Positions 1 to 13,377 are shown, counted from the first letter of the stretch. The stretch: DNA of 64,000 nt from Tubiluchus corallicola (GCA_030141605.1 JAQGDQ010000020.1:890001-954000), one strand, 5' to 3'. Notes: generated from the letters alone by a model not told the origin. Made by a program: numbers and translations.

Positions 1-479
1 AAACCCAGAGTGCTTTCTGATCTCATTGAGCTGAATCTTGACAAGCCACTACATCCATTTGAACATTCTTTTATCCGTCACTCCTGTCCTTGTTTTGCAG
101 AACTTTATCATTTTAAACTGCTTAACGTCCTCTTTTTTGTTATTTTTTTCAATTATTATTTGAACGTGCTTACAACGGCGCAAGCATCTAACAAGCTTTC
201 ACTTCTGGTTCTTGGCATCAATGATATGTCGCATCATAGTTATTAATATTAATTGCATATTTTTTTCACTGTTTCTTTAGATTGTATAACTGTATTTTCA
301 AACAAAAAAATTGCTATGAATAAAAAACGGCTGGAGGGTATGGACCAAGAGATGCACATGATGACTACAGTCGTTATCTCGTCACAAAGCTTTTCACTAG
401 CTACAAAATGTGACCAAAAAAAACTGTAATCATAAAATTTTAACTCATCATCCCCAAAATGGACCTAAAAGCGGCTACT

Positions 480-1010
480 TAACTTCCCAACACTTGAAAT
501 GCACATTAGCGCTAAGCTTCCTAACTCTTTGTGTTGGTAAAACGCTACTATGAGCATTTACTACTAAAGTTCAAAACCCTATGTACTGCTAAAATGCTTC
601 TATGAGCATTTACTAAACTTCTTAACTCTTTGTGCAGTTAAATATTAGCATTTAAGTGTTTTCTAATCTGTGACATGTTCGTTCTTGTTCTGCTAAAATG
701 ATAGCACGAGTATTTACTAAACTTTTTAATTCTTGTACTGCTAAAATAATAACCTAAGTATTTACTAAACCTTTTAACTTTTATACTGCTAAAATGATAG
801 CATGACTATTTACTAAACTTTTTAATTCTTGTACTGCTAAAAAATAGCATAAATATTTACTAAACCTTTTAACTCTTTTACTGCTAAAACGATGGCATGA
901 GTATTTACTAAACTTCTTAGCTCTTGCACTACTAAATTGATAGCATGCGTATTTATTAAACTTCTTAACTTTTGCACTGCTAAAATGGCAATTTTCTATG
1001 CTCATTTTCG
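480..1010. repeat. Degenerate 48-bp minisatellite
   Basis: About ten diverged units of the form TTTACTAAACTTCTTAACTC followed by TTGTACTGCTAAAATGATAG and a short spacer. The unit length drifts around 48-50 bases. Small minus-strand open frames here are artefacts. Confidence 0.7.
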
Positions 1011-3500
1011 AAATCTCCTAACTCTTGAAATCTTAAAATGTTACTGTAGACTATACTATGACCGCTAAATGTACTATTTACCCTGTCATTAGACAATCAA
1101 GTCATTAAGCTCTCACCATTCATTACAAAGTTTAATTACTACCTGCTGCAAACGTCTACACATTACTAGCTGACCACTGGTCAGTAGTTTGGGCAGCTGT
1201 CTTGTAAGTGAAGTTTAAACGACTCTACTTGGTTTAACTTTAATGGGAGTAATAAATCTTTTCAGACGTGAGGCGTGGTGAACCTCGCAACGCGCTTGTC
1301 TAGGAAAAGATTCTTGAAATAGTTAACATTCAGGTGTTCATTTAACTGCATTATGACATCTACGTTATGTAGTCGTTTGTTAGTCATTTGGTCAGTCGGT
1401 TGGTCGGTATGTTTTCCAATTTGTTAACTGGAATTATCAGTCTGCTTTTTCAAAAAAAAATTGCATAGCAACTAGCAAAGTTTGCGTGAGCTTTGTCTGT
1501 TTGCTATTTTCATATATTTTGGCATACTGCAAACTCAGTTGATCGATTTTGTTAGGCAATCAGTTAGTTTACCTAGTTTATTAAATTGTTTGTTGATTGT
1601 TTGGATGGTCGGTTAGTTGGTTACTTGACTGGTCAGTCGGCTGACCCGTCAAGCAATCGATTGGTTAGTTGGTTGGTTGGTTTGTCGGTCCGTCGGTCGG
1701 TCACTCGCTCGCTCAGTCAGTCGGTTGGTTGGTCTTTTCTCGATCTGTCGGATACTGGGTCATTTCAATGGTTGGTTGGTTTTTTGTTAGTTACTAAGCT
1801 GGTTTATTGGTTAGCTAATGAACAGTCGGCTGTGCTATAAGGTTGTCAGTTAGTTGTTTAATTGCCATCAGTTTAAGGCCTATAGCTGATATTAAAGGCT
1901 TTTTAACACATATTCTGATTACACAAAGAATTCATAGTTATTTTTGCACTAAAGAAACTTTCAAATTACATAACTTACCTTTTTCTGGCAAATTTCGAAA
2001 ACGTGCATTGCTGTAAAGATCGCCATGTTTCGCGTCTCTTGTACGAGTTAAAGAAAATGGCGTAGTGCAGAAAGAACTTTTGGTGCCGATATTTGTTTGC
2101 AGAACTTTTGGTGACCACGTGGCTGTTTTCATAACGTCATTTGTCTCGCGCACCGAAAAATAGCGGCTCTTCAAATTTAATATCGCTAACAGCAGAGTGA
2201 TAAAAAATCAAAAGAAACAAGTTTTACAATAAATTTATAAATTGAATATTCGAATGAGAGTAGGATTTTATGTTTTAAAAGCTTATATTATAGTGAGGCT
2301 GAAATTTGACTTTAAATAAACAGTCCATGTTAATGAAAAACGATACCGTGTGTTTAAGTTTTTCAGCCACTATTGAACTAGTTTCGTTAATCGAGGATCC
2401 CCTGGTTAAAAAGATTTTTCCTCTTGTCAGAACATTTTGTGTAAGAGCAAAACCCACATGTCTGGTATTCTAAGTTTGGGTTCTCGATGGTCATTTAAAG
2501 CGACCACTGGGCAAATTGCCTGAACTGCTAAATCAAGTCCAAATCTCTTGCCATCCAGTAGAAACCATAATGTTCGAACTTTGAACATCGGCGGCAACAG
2601 TGCTATGACATACCTATGTCAAACAAGCCCTCATTGTCCCTGTCACAGCCAAACTCATTTGTTACTGCCCTACCTGACAGCTACACGAGTGAGGGGCGGA
2701 TGTGGCAAATTCATTCAGCATGCAAGACAAGTCGTTATAGGTGTCAGTAGTGTCGCGGTTAATCAGTCACCATCATTTAAAAGAAATCAGTCTAGCGGCG
2801 GTCAGTGAGACGTTGTGATATGTTGAAAGTTTGCCAGGCTATCAGCTGCTGTCAATGAAATGAAAATCATTTGAAAAGAAATTAAATATGCTAAAATTCA
2901 CATGCTCATAGATATTAATATGCTAAATGATGTAGAAGAATCACGTAGTCGTAGGTATACTTTATAAAGCTGCTTTAATAGTTTTAGTGATCTACACTTT
3001 TCTCAAATTAGCTGCCAACTAATTAAGATATCCTTAGATTATAACCGTATTTGTTTGACAGTGATCTCTGGCAATCAGAGTTATAATCTAATTAATTAAT
3101 TTTAGAGATTTAATTAATCATCTCTGTAAGGTCTTATTTCAGTGATTTTCAATGTATTTTAATTGCAAATAACGATTAATATATTCATATATTAAGTGCT
3201 CTAATTGAAGATTTTGTGTATAAAGGTACAATAAAATATTTTTATTGTTCGACGTTTAAGAAAAGACAATACCGTATAAGAGTTACGTATAAAAAATTAA
3301 TAAACTTAAGCAAACTAAAAAAACACTTCGTTCGATTGTTCGTTAGTCTTTCTCAAATAATAAAAACAAATGTAAAACACAGTTAGCATAGCTGCCAGGA
3401 AAGCAGAAGGCATCGGGTTCGAGTTCGAGTCCATGTGGAGTGAAATTATTTTTCAAAGTTAATGAGTTAATGTGTTTGAAATGCTGCAAATATGAGAAAG
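1011..3500. other. Gene-free stretch
   Basis: A degenerate GGTT/GGTC-rich tract (1380-1850) and no recognisable coding or RNA feature. The 84- and 86-codon frames here have no family resemblance and lack gene-like composition. Confidence 0.6.
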
Positions 3501-3504
3501 GTCT

Positions 3505-4066
3505 GTAAGTAAGTAAGTAAGTTAACAAGTATGTAAGTACGTAAGCAAGTAAGTAAACAAGCAAGCTAGTAAGTAAGCAAGAAAGTAAGGAAACAAGTGA
3601 GTGAGTGAGTGAGTGAGTGAGTGAGTGAGTGAGTGAGTGAGTGAGTGAGTGAGTGAGTGAGTGAGTGAGTGAGTGAGTGAGTGAGTGAGTGAGTGAGTGA
3701 GTGAGTGAGTGAGTGAGTGAGTGAGTGAGTAAGTAAGTAAATTAACAAGTAAGTAAGTAAATAAATTGACAAATAAGTAAGTAAGTTAACAAGTAAGTAA
3801 GTAAGAAAAGAAACAAGTAAGTAAGTACGTAAGCAAGTAAGTAAACAAGCAAGTTAGTAAGTAAGCAAGGAAGGAAGGGAACAAATGAGTGAGTGAGTGA
3901 GTGAGTGAGTGAGTGAGTGAGTGAGTGAGTGAGTGAGTGAGTGAGTGAGTGAGTGAGTGAGTGAGTGAGTGAGTGAGTGAGTGAGTGAGTGAGTGAGTGA
4001 GTGAGTGAGTGAGTGAGTGAGTGAGTGAGTGAGTGAGTGAGTGAGTGAGTGAGTGAGTGAGTGAGA
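3505..4066. repeat. Paired GAGT tetranucleotide arrays in AAGT context
   Basis: Pure GAGT runs at about 3597-3731 and 3886-4066, each preceded by the same AAGT-type lead (GTAAGCAAGTAAGTAAACAA then GCAAG..AGTAAGTAAGCAAG). The lead-plus-array module is therefore duplicated. Just upstream, near 3385-3450, is a tRNA-like GGTTCGAGTTCGAGTCC stretch, possibly a SINE remnant. Confidence 0.85.
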
Positions 4067-4626
4067 ATTCAATTTTCTCTGCGTTTATATTTTCATACTG
4101 GGTGCCATGGCTTTGTTTTGGTGATTTGTATTAAAAAAATAATGACGCGATTACAACAATCAAATTAATTTTTGCTTAAAACAGCACAGAAACACTTCTT
4201 CAGTTCAACGATTACATTAATTTAGAGTAGCAAATACCTCCTCTATCAAACCCCACCACTATAACAATAAAGATTCGGAGGAGGTGCTGGCAATGTTTGT
4301 TTGCTAAAGTGAAAAGTTTATCAGTCAAGCATAATATTGTTGTGGTCACTGTTTGCAAAACTTGCAATTATGGTCGCAATTATTATTAAAGTAAACAAAG
4401 GTAGGTAAACATGAGCTCAAATTAAATGTACTTGCCATCCTACGAACAGGTGTACTACACACCTCTATAAACCTGTAATGACGATTAGTGATATGGCAAA
4501 ATTTATGCGCCTAAAATATACTAATTATTAAGTTCCGTCAAGTTGTCTATAGGTCTGACGCAGCATAATTGATTTTTCTTAATTATTTGATATGAGACTT
4601 AAACTTTCACCTGTGTTATTAAGTTA

Positions 4627-4800
4627 GGAAGAAGTTTACAATTCATTTGACAATTTAAATACCTTAACCCTAAAGCTTCCCCTAACCCAAACCCAACCCC
4701 AACCCTAACACTAACTCCAACCCTGACCCTAACCTTAACCCTAACCCTAATGCGCTTCACGGACTAATTTCTTGTGTGTGGGGAATTGTAAACTTTAGTC
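4627..4800. mobile_element. MITE with telomere-like (CCCTAA) core, copy 1
   Basis: The left end GGAAGAAGTTTACAATTC and the right end GAATTGTAAACTTTAGTC form an imperfect terminal inverted repeat around AGTTTACAATTC. The flanks TTAAGTTA and TTAGTTA are a near-identical 8-base duplication with one base lost. The interior (about 4660-4750) is degenerate CCCTAA/CCAACC repeat. A second copy lies at 23438-23558. The 8-bp duplication suggests a hAT-type transposase; no coding capacity is present. Confidence 0.6.
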
Positions 4801-5157
4801 TTAGTTATTAAACCTGCTCACGTTAAAACTTTGTAATTTTCCACAATTTGATTTTTGCTGTGTCCGTTGTTACATCTAAACGCTTTGATCTAAAACTTCA
4901 CTAGCTAAAGTTAATAAATCCAGCGATTAAACGCTATACTGCATATGTCACTAAACGCTGACGTCCTATACTGCATATGTCACTAAGCCTACTACAGATC
5001 GATAAAAAAGAATGAATTAAAAAAGTTCCACTGTCAAAAAAATGGAAAAAGAAGAAAAACCCGCGACGTTTCAAGAATCATTGTCTTTTATCTTCATGTG
5101 CCAGAGAAAGGCAGATAAGTCAATTATTATTATTATTATTATTGTTATTGTTATTGT

Positions 5158-5587
5158 NNNNNNNNNNNNNNNNNNNNNNNNNNNNNNNNNNNNNNNNNNN
5201 NNNNNNNNNNNNNNNNNNNNNNNNNNNNNNNNNNNNNNNNNNNNNNNNNNNNNNNNNNNNNNNNNNNNNNNNNNNNNNNNNNNNNNNNNNNNNNNNNNNN
5301 NNNNNNNNNNNNNNNNNNNNNNNNNNNNNNNNNNNNNNNNNNNNNNNNNNNNNNNNNNNNNNNNNNNNNNNNNNNNNNNNNNNNNNNNNNNNNNNNNNNN
5401 NNNNNNNNNNNNNNNNNNNNNNNNNNNNNNNNNNNNNNNNNNNNNNNNNNNNNNNNNNNNNNNNNNNNNNNNNNNNNNNNNNNNNNNNNNNNNNNNNNNN
5501 NNNNNNNNNNNNNNNNNNNNNNNNNNNNNNNNNNNNNNNNNNNNNNNNNNNNNNNNNNNNNNNNNNNNNNNNNNNNNNNNNNNNNNN
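5158..5587. other. Assembly gap (430 N) inside a TTA microsatellite
   Basis: N run flanked by ATT/TTG repeats on the left (5119-5157) and TTA repeats on the right (5588-5680). The true length is unknown; the gap probably reflects an uncollapsed trinucleotide array. Confidence 0.98.
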
Positions 5588-5658
<71 letters not shown>

Positions 5659-5689
5659 TATTATTATAATTATTATTGTTAATACATTA

Positions 5690-7315
5690 GTGCGAATTAT
5701 TGAGGGGGGAGTTTTTTATCCATGTTAATATAATTCCCACGAATCAATTAACATTAATCATTGAATGTGATTTATTTGCATTTTCCCTTTCACGTGAATC
5801 TGAAGTACAGCGTTACTTTGAAGTGACGTGCCCTTTCTTTCTTCTTTTATCTTGTTCTTTGTTTGTGCGGTTTTTACAAAGAAATTTGCCAGAATTTAGT
5901 GACAATATCGAAATGCAATTCACTACCACTGCAATTCAAATGTTTGTTTGTTTATCGAGCGTTAAATAGTTTCATACAAGTTAAGATAGTCTGTTAGGTA
6001 AATTGTTAAATTATCTGTATAATATTTATATCATATAATATATCATGTAATATTATATCATATATCTTTTGGCTATTAACTACTGAATTGTATTTCGATG
6101 TTGTTTCTAAATTCTGGTAAATTTCTTTGTTTTAGATGCCTTGATGAGCAGTTTTGTATGAAACCGGTCGGCAAAAAAATTCCATTTTGATGAAATTACA
6201 TTTATTTGCCAAATATGGTTAATTCTAATTATATCATAACAACAATTATTGTTTCTTTTCATTTTTATACAATTTACTTGCATGTCACTAAAAAGCGACA
6301 TTTTCTACCCACTGATAATTATTTTGCAATTAAGGCATCTTAATTTCAGTGTCGCATAATTCACGTGCCGCTTAAACCTCAAAATAAACCCGTTTCTGTG
6401 GCTTTTGGTTTAAATAAAACAAGCTTTAATGGCAGGTAGTATTGGAAAAGTGCTGCTACAAGAACAATACCTCTAATTTAACTATTTCATCACTGATATT
6501 ATTTCTTACTGGTATTCCTTCTATTTCTTTAATTGCCAAGAAAAATTTAAAAAAAACATTTAAAAGTTTATTTTTGGTATCAAATAAATCTATATAGAAA
6601 ATCTCACGGGTAGAGGTACGGATCGATCCTCATAGCAATCGAAATTTAATATCTTCTTTTTAAGAAAGTCATATAAAATTTTACTAATATAGATAGGAAT
6701 CAAACAGCGCAAACTTTATCAATTTCTTGATGAAGAAAAATTCTGCTCAGACTAAATGAATGTTTTTATACAAAATAATTAAAATGCAATGTCAAAAGTT
6801 GCGCTCTATATTTAAATTAATAACAAAATGAATTTTAAGACTGCTAGTGACCATGACTTTGCTCAATTGCGCAAATATACTGCCGCTTAATTACCATTGT
6901 CTGGTTTGTTACAGAGTTACAGGCCCAAAATTTCATTTATTGCACTACTTATGCAACGCTGCGCTTTTGATTTTCTAATTATTCAATAGGCGATAATTAG
7001 AATTCATTAAACTACGTGCGCGTGGTTGAGAATTGATTAGCTTCGAGGAACATTGCTTTCAGAAATGCTAGCACAGATGCTAGAACAGCCGAGCTGCATA
7101 TTAGCACAGATAAATTGACTGTTTTACAACGAGCTATGGATGTGATAATTATTGAGCAGTGAGCGCGCTGTTTTTGGGGTAACACTCGCTTGCGATGTAG
7201 CCTTATAAGCAGATCAGTTTCGCCATGAAGCCGGCCTTGTTCTCGTTCTTTTGTTCGTGTAATAAGTTTTTAGCCATTTTTATATTTCGAGGTCAAAGAA
7301 TATGGTAGCTTCTTT
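5690..7315. other. Gene-free stretch
   Basis: AT-rich sequence without recognisable coding, RNA or repeat features. Confidence 0.55.
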
Positions 7316-7562
7316 GGGATGCTCTGACTAGAGAGTTTTTTCTCAGAAGTTCTTGCGCAAGTTCTCTCTGAGAGTAAACGCGCAAGTGTGAACGGTTTTT
7401 CAAGTTCTTTCGCAAGTTCTTGCAAATTCAGCGAGAGTTGCAGAGATTTCTTGGGCAAGAACTCGCTAGAAAACTTACAAAGCCGTTCACACTTGCAAGT
7501 TTGCTCTCAGAGAGAACTTGAACAAGAACTTATGGAAGAAAACTCTCTGGTCTGAACGCGCC
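7316..7562. mobile_element. Foldback (MITE-like) element, 245 bp
   Basis: The two halves are inverted copies over about 85 bases: CAAGTTCTCTCTGAGAG and CAAGTGTGAACGG on the left recur inverted on the right (CCGTTCACACTTG, CTCTCAGAGAGAACTTG). The outer ends share TGG followed by GAC(T/C)AGAGAG. I find no convincing target duplication. A 62-codon open frame inside it is a by-product. Confidence 0.65.
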
Positions 7563-8734
7563 ATTACTCTATTTTACGATACAACTGATAATATGGCAAC
7601 GCTAATTAGTGTTATAAACGACAAAATGTTTGTAATTGATGTGGCTCTTCACTTAATTTATTCTTTTTGCAGTTAAAAGTACAATAATAAAGTTGCATTA
7701 GATATTATAATAATTGTTATAAACATAAGCATCTACTGATAGGGAAATAGAACAATAGAACCTAGACTGGCTGTATGGAGAGAACGGGGAATTCTAGGCT
7801 AATTTAATAGGCGCTCACAGGGGACCTAATCTAATCCATCAAGTGTAGACATTTTTCATTAAAATAAAATTACTTGCTTTTAGCTATATTTAGAAAGTTA
7901 ACTTGTGTTAAATTCAATTTATAGAGTTTCCTAAAGGTCATTTTTATAACTTGAACTTATCGCAACAGACCTAGATGGCACTGTTCTAATGATTCGTTCC
8001 TGTGCCTAATAATGACTTATTTGCTGAACAGTGTAGACTAAAATTATATTTACACACGTACAGTGCACATTTACATTCACATTAGCACAGCTAATTAGTA
8101 AAAAGTCCGTACTGTTTATATATTTTATAAGACTTATTTAATCTATATTGTGGTTTAGTATAACTGGCTCGTTGATTATGCTTGTTAACCTGTTTATTAT
8201 TATTATATTTATATTACTAATCGTGAATCTTATTATGCTTTTTCTTTGCTTTGCGCCTTTATTATATGACAGATATGGTAACATTTCTGGAACGAAGTAC
8301 TTATAAATGTGGACAAAGTAGATTCGAAATAAAATGATGTTAATAAATAATTTAGTTAGGTTAGTAACATTGATTAAATTTTCAGTGCATCATTCATTTA
8401 ATAGAAGTGGCCATAAAAACTTAGGCAGGTAACATTTCAGTTTAAGATTGTCAAGACGCAGACATTCATTATAGTGGACAATGTCCGTTATATGTCCAGC
8501 AAGAGGACCTCTGATCGCGTTAGGAAACTATTAAAATGTGGAGTATTAGTCATAAACTGTCTCTTCCTTCTGTCAGCATTAAGTTTTGTCTCACCACTAC
8601 TAACACTGCGTGACAGACGACTGCTAAACGCGTTAAGAAAATCCTCAATACCTATAAAACCATTAAAAATTCATCTGATCCCGTCGATACGAGTTTATAA
8701 TAAAAACCCGTTCACTGTGCGGTATAACAGCATC
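7563..8734. other. Gene-free stretch upstream of Nkx6
   Basis: AT-rich; only the chance 82-codon frame at 8492-8740. Possible distal regulatory sequence of Nkx6, but no motif cluster stands out. Confidence 0.5.
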
Positions 8735-8910
8735 GCTTAACCAATCATAGCACGGCTCGTGACGACAGGCGTGGCTAGCGTTACGCCAACCAATGACAGG
8801 CGAGACGGCTCAGTTTTCAGCGACCAAGCTCATTGCAAATGAGAGGGTAATGAATTTACAACAACAGATGAAAGTCTGAGGAGCTACGAGTAACATCTTT
8901 CGTATTTAAG
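8735..8910 (+). promoter_or_regulatory. Candidate Nkx6 promoter region
   Basis: A locally GC-richer stretch immediately upstream of Nkx6. It contains two CCAAT boxes in the sense orientation (about 8741 and 8791), an octamer-like ATTGCAAAT near 8833, and a TATA-like TATTTAAG near 8900. The spacing to the first in-frame ATG (about 190-240 bases) suits a short 5' UTR. A weak open frame of 82 codons with a hydrophobic segment (ATG at 8492) ends just before it; I regard that frame as chance. Promoter function is inferred only. Confidence 0.4.
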
Positions 8911-9135
8911 CTACAGAATGCTGGTAATTCATTATAAGTCTTTCGCGTATAATAATAGTTTACGTGAAACCGAGCAATTATTTCAATAATAGACACGTCA
9001 TCTGCATGAAGCAGCAAGTCTAGTTTGGACGTTTTCGTAAATCCAAGAGTAGTTTCACACCAGAGCGGTGTGACGCGTTTTTTTCACTTCATGTTGGAAT
9101 TTCGCTCACCAAACAGCAACGCTGTGCCAATATCC

Positions 9136-9547
9136 ATGGTGAGCATGAATCAATTCGTGGATCCCCACCACCAGGGGTCTTTCGTCGGCGGTACCCCGCT
9201 CGCTGCTCTACAGGGGATGACAGACATGAAATCGCAAATGCTGCAAAATTCTTATGCTAACCAATCCGTTTCAAAAGCACTAGCCGCGCACTACAATTCA
9301 GGAACACCGCATGGCATCAATGACATCTTGAGTCGGCCGGTAGCTGGATCGATGGCTGGTTCAGGACTTTCCGTACCGCAACTGAATCTCAGTCCGACCG
9401 GAATGTACTTTAGTGCTAACCCTTCTAGTCGCTTCGGGACTAAGCCGATGACAGATTTGGCCAGCAGGGCTCACCTGTACTGGCCAGGTATACCTCTGCA
9501 ATCTCCTAGCGCCACATGGAGGACCGACAGGTTTTCTTCCTGTACAG
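9136..9547 (+). CDS. Nkx6: Nkx6 homeobox transcription factor, coding exon 1
   Basis: First coding exon of an NK-class homeodomain factor, a nuclear DNA-binding protein that acts in neural and endodermal patterning in other animals. The motif PLAALQGMTDMK (residues 21-32) matches the Nkx6 N-terminus, and TPHGINDILSRP (57-68) is the Nkx6 signature that resembles the eh1/TN Groucho-binding motif. The exon ends in frame at CAG|GTAAGT, leaving one base of a Gly codon that exon 2 completes. I chose the ATG at 9136 because its distance to PLAAL fits the family; an in-frame ATG at 9145 has A at -3 and is equally good, and one at 9091 would add 15 residues. The predicted protein is 266 aa from 9136, shorter than vertebrate Nkx6.1, which has long Ser/Ala tracts missing here. 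Family assignment is very secure; the exact start is not. Confidence 0.93.
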
Positions 9548-11260
9548 GTAAGTTACTTCCTGCTGGATTCTCACCTACTAATTATATGACATTTAAAATT
9601 TTCTCCCAATAAATTATTGTTTTGCTCAGTTTGCGAAATTCCACAGTTCACTAAAAACTGTTTTGTAATCATAATTTTTAAATTACTACCCATTTACACG
9701 ATGAGTTTTTAAACTGTCAAACAAAAATTGTCAGTTCTAAAAAGTGACGCGTATTTAGACGACATCAAACTTTACTCCGTCGAATTCTTGTAATAACTAT
9801 TCAACAAGGGATGTCAATCAAATTATTGTGGAAATACGCAGACGCGCTTTGTTTTCTACTGGACTAACTTATTGGTTCATTAGTTGTTTCAACATACGTG
9901 ACTTCTGCTTAGACTGATGTGAAAAGTAAGTAAATGACACTGTAAGCAAATAAAATTTTATTTCAGACTGAGTTTCCACAAAAAGATTTTTGCAAGTAAA
10001 CACATACGTAAAGTGCCACACAGAAAAAATAAAAGTAAATAATTAAAATGCAGTGGGTGATTAAGAACTGCAATTAAAAAATTAAATGAGATTGTTCAGT
10101 ACACACGTCTAGTATATGAGTCTAGAATTCTAGAATTTGCGTATATGTGCTAGTATGCATATTAAGTGCAAAAAGTTTAATTTTTGGCCCTTCTAAGTAA
10201 CCCTACAGTTTTCTTGTTAGAAAATATGATTGGGTGAGTGTTTAATTATTCTGAGAAACAAAAATTGAAAGGAATTGCTAAGTATTTGCAGATGCTATTT
10301 CACTAACTGCAGAAACAAATGCATTTTTGTCTGTTAAAAAGACACTTTATTCCTCTGCTAGATATCGAAAAAACTACATCCGAATTTTGCTTTTTGACCG
10401 CAAACAAATTGTAATAAAAATCGATAAGTGTTGACGTAACTAGGCGTAACTAGCTGATTAACTCAAGCAATTTTTTATAGTTATCGTTTTCATCCTTCTT
10501 CATTCCTTCCCTTCCCCAGAAAATTCTAGGAGAAAGAAATTTGTGGGAAAGTATTTTCCCGCTAAAGCCTGTGTAAAAGGCCTTTTAAAACCCCTCTAAT
10601 CTTATTGTAGCCAAGAATGGTATGTCATTTACGAGTATTGCGCCTGATCTTTTCTGTACAAACTTACAAGACCTCATTGTGAACAAAACTGTTGTTACTA
10701 AAGTTTAGCGGCATTTAAAAGTTGACATCTGAATTTACAGGTAAGGCATTTCTGGGCGGTATACCTGTCCTACAGGTGTGTAATCTATAGTCAATTCCTT
10801 AAGGAATGTCCACCCACTGAATGGTTGGCTCGCTCCTTGACTAAAGTGGAATGCAGTGGGGGGGGGGGTGGAAGCATATAACTTTACTATGAATTACTTT
10901 ATACCCAAAAATGGAGCTTCTTTTTACACAAAATTCCACGATTACATTAAATTTTTAATATTAAATGAAAACGTTTCGATGATGCCCTAGTTCTCATCGT
11001 CAGATCTATAACAAAGTTGGCGTTAGGCCTGACGTTGAGAAACAGTGAATTCTCGAAATTTTCCAAACACTATCATTTAATAATAAAAAATATAAATTTT
11101 TTGTACGATTTTCTTTAAAACACGTATAGCTTTCTGGAATATAAAGTTCTTTTCAAAGATTAGCTTAAAACTTTATAAATGTATTGTTAACATAGTATGA
11201 TAATTTTTACCTAGTCACACATTTTCAATAATGTATTACAAGCAAATTGTGCGTAACATT

Positions 11261-11411
11261 GTACCATAGATGTACAAAATCCTATACACAAACAGTAAGT
11301 CCTGTATAATGTGATTCTTTTAACTATATGCTTTTGTACCATAGATGTACAAAATCCCATACAAGAACAGTAAGTCCTATATAATGTGATTCTTTTAACT
11401 ATATGCTTGTG
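11261..11411. repeat. 75-bp tandem duplication
   Basis: Two nearly identical copies start at 11261 and 11336 with GTACCATAGATGTACAAAAT. They lie in Nkx6 intron 1. Confidence 0.75.
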
Positions 11412-13377
11412 TATTATCAATATACAACACATTAATTCGTTTTTACTGTTTTTTATAATAGTTATATAGCCTCTAAGTGACTAAGTCAAGCGTTTTTCAA
11501 ATTAAGCTTTAAACCATAAAGATACCTAGACGTCGCGCTATACAAAGTTTCATGGATATAAATCTTATAAATGTTTAGGGTCTATAGTATTAGTAGTCGG
11601 TAAATTGTTTCCACTGCACTTCAACACAAATTACACTATCAGGAAATTAAACTCAAACACAAAAAATTAGAATGATCTGAATGTTAAGATATTAGTATGG
11701 AACTAATATATAATATATTATATTATATTATATTACATATCATATATAATATAGTATAGTATGGAATATATAAGATTTTGAAAAATCTCGGTGAATTTGT
11801 GCCTCTATTTCGAGTAGCATGGATCCACGGATATTCTATAATTCTAAATGCTTTTGTACAATGTAACAATTCAAAGTGTTAGCTGCCTGATTAATTATCT
11901 GTTTTAATAAATATTATACTACAAAATATGCAGATATTTATTCGCAAGTATAACGATTCCTTACCAATTTCGCACAGTTAAAGATAAATTTCAAAATATA
12001 CGTGTATAGCACATTAAGCAAAAATATCGATGTTGATAATATTGCACAAACAAGACGCATGATGTTAAACCCAGTTCTTTATCATGTATGTTATTTCAAC
12101 ATAGTTTGTCAAACGGGTACAGCTGTAACCATCTTCTAGCAATGTCTAATATTTGCCTTCTTAAATCTCAATTAATCTTCCCTTTCATTACACACCAGCA
12201 CCTCTTTTCGGCAAGTCGTCTCTTACATTAATAGAAAATGTGCCAGATAAGTGCGTGAAAAATAGCGCAAGCATTTGGCACAGCGATCTATGTAATATTT
12301 GCTATATCGATGATTTGCGTATTTGGTAATTTATTAAATGCTGTGATGTGTTAAAGAAGATTTGTCAAACATTTACATACAATAATTAATCACTGTTTTC
12401 TGATAAGATAACATCGGTGATAGACCTAAGCTTTAAAGGCATAAATTACTGTTTCGAGTCTTTAGGCCTACAGTTTAGGCCTGCATTTATCATTGGAATG
12501 TAATTCAAACTGTTATGGGTAACTGAAAAAATTCCAAGAAATGTTAGAGTTTGATTTCTTGTGGCAAAGGTTAAAATTTTGGAGTAACGTACATCAATAT
12601 TTTTATTAGATTTTTACAAAAAACTTTAAAACTGGCCATATCCCAAATAACAATTAGTTTTTCTTTGCCTATAACAACAATCTATTTGTCCACCTATAAA
12701 AGGCAACTTCGGTTAACAATAGTTAATGAAAATTTTACGGTAAAAAATTAATTAACTCGTGGTTTCATTGGCCAACGTTTATGTGACCTATTTTAGATGA
12801 GACGCAAAAATAAATAAAGCAAAAAAATAAGCAAAAGTAAAAAAGCAGAAAAAACAAAAGCAAATAACACAAATGTTGTTGTTTCTTTTATTTCTCAATT
12901 GAATATAGTTCACACATGTTTTTGTATTTGTTTACTGTATTATGTCATTAAGGACTATTATATGCCTTTGTACGCCGTTATTGTATCATTAATAAGGACC
13001 GTAATGGAAATCAAAGAACGTTCCTCTTTTTACGCAATCCTGACTATGATAATCCTTTTCATTACTTTTATACTCAAATAAAACCTGTCTACCTACCTAT
13101 TTGTCAGCTATGCGATCTCTTATTATCGATTCTAATCCTTGAGAATTATTTCAATGGTATTAAGTAACTTCCACATCTCTTTCGTCTGCTGTTTATTCGT
13201 TTTTGATAGATGCGTACTGTAAATGGACTAAATACACCATAAAGTTACCAAATTATTAATTAGTTAGATTACGACTGTGATTGTCAGCATGTTTATGAAC
13301 CATTGTAGTTTATTTTTAACATTTATTGCCCATTGCGGGTAATAACTTGGAGAAAAAAGGAGACGCTGAAAATTTTT

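Noticed and set aside
480-1010. CRISPR-like array
   Set aside because: Units are tandem and diverged without constant repeats and unique spacers; the genome is eukaryotic.
4660-4750. True telomere or chromosome end
   Set aside because: The CCCTAA tract is short, degenerate and inside a bounded element with inverted ends; unique sequence and genes follow.
5042-5728. 228- and 175-codon frames over the N gap
   Set aside because: Mostly N and trinucleotide repeat; no real coding evidence.
8492-8740. 82-codon frame with a hydrophobic stretch upstream of Nkx6
   Set aside because: No family resemblance; composition like the surrounding intergenic DNA; could at most be an upstream ORF.
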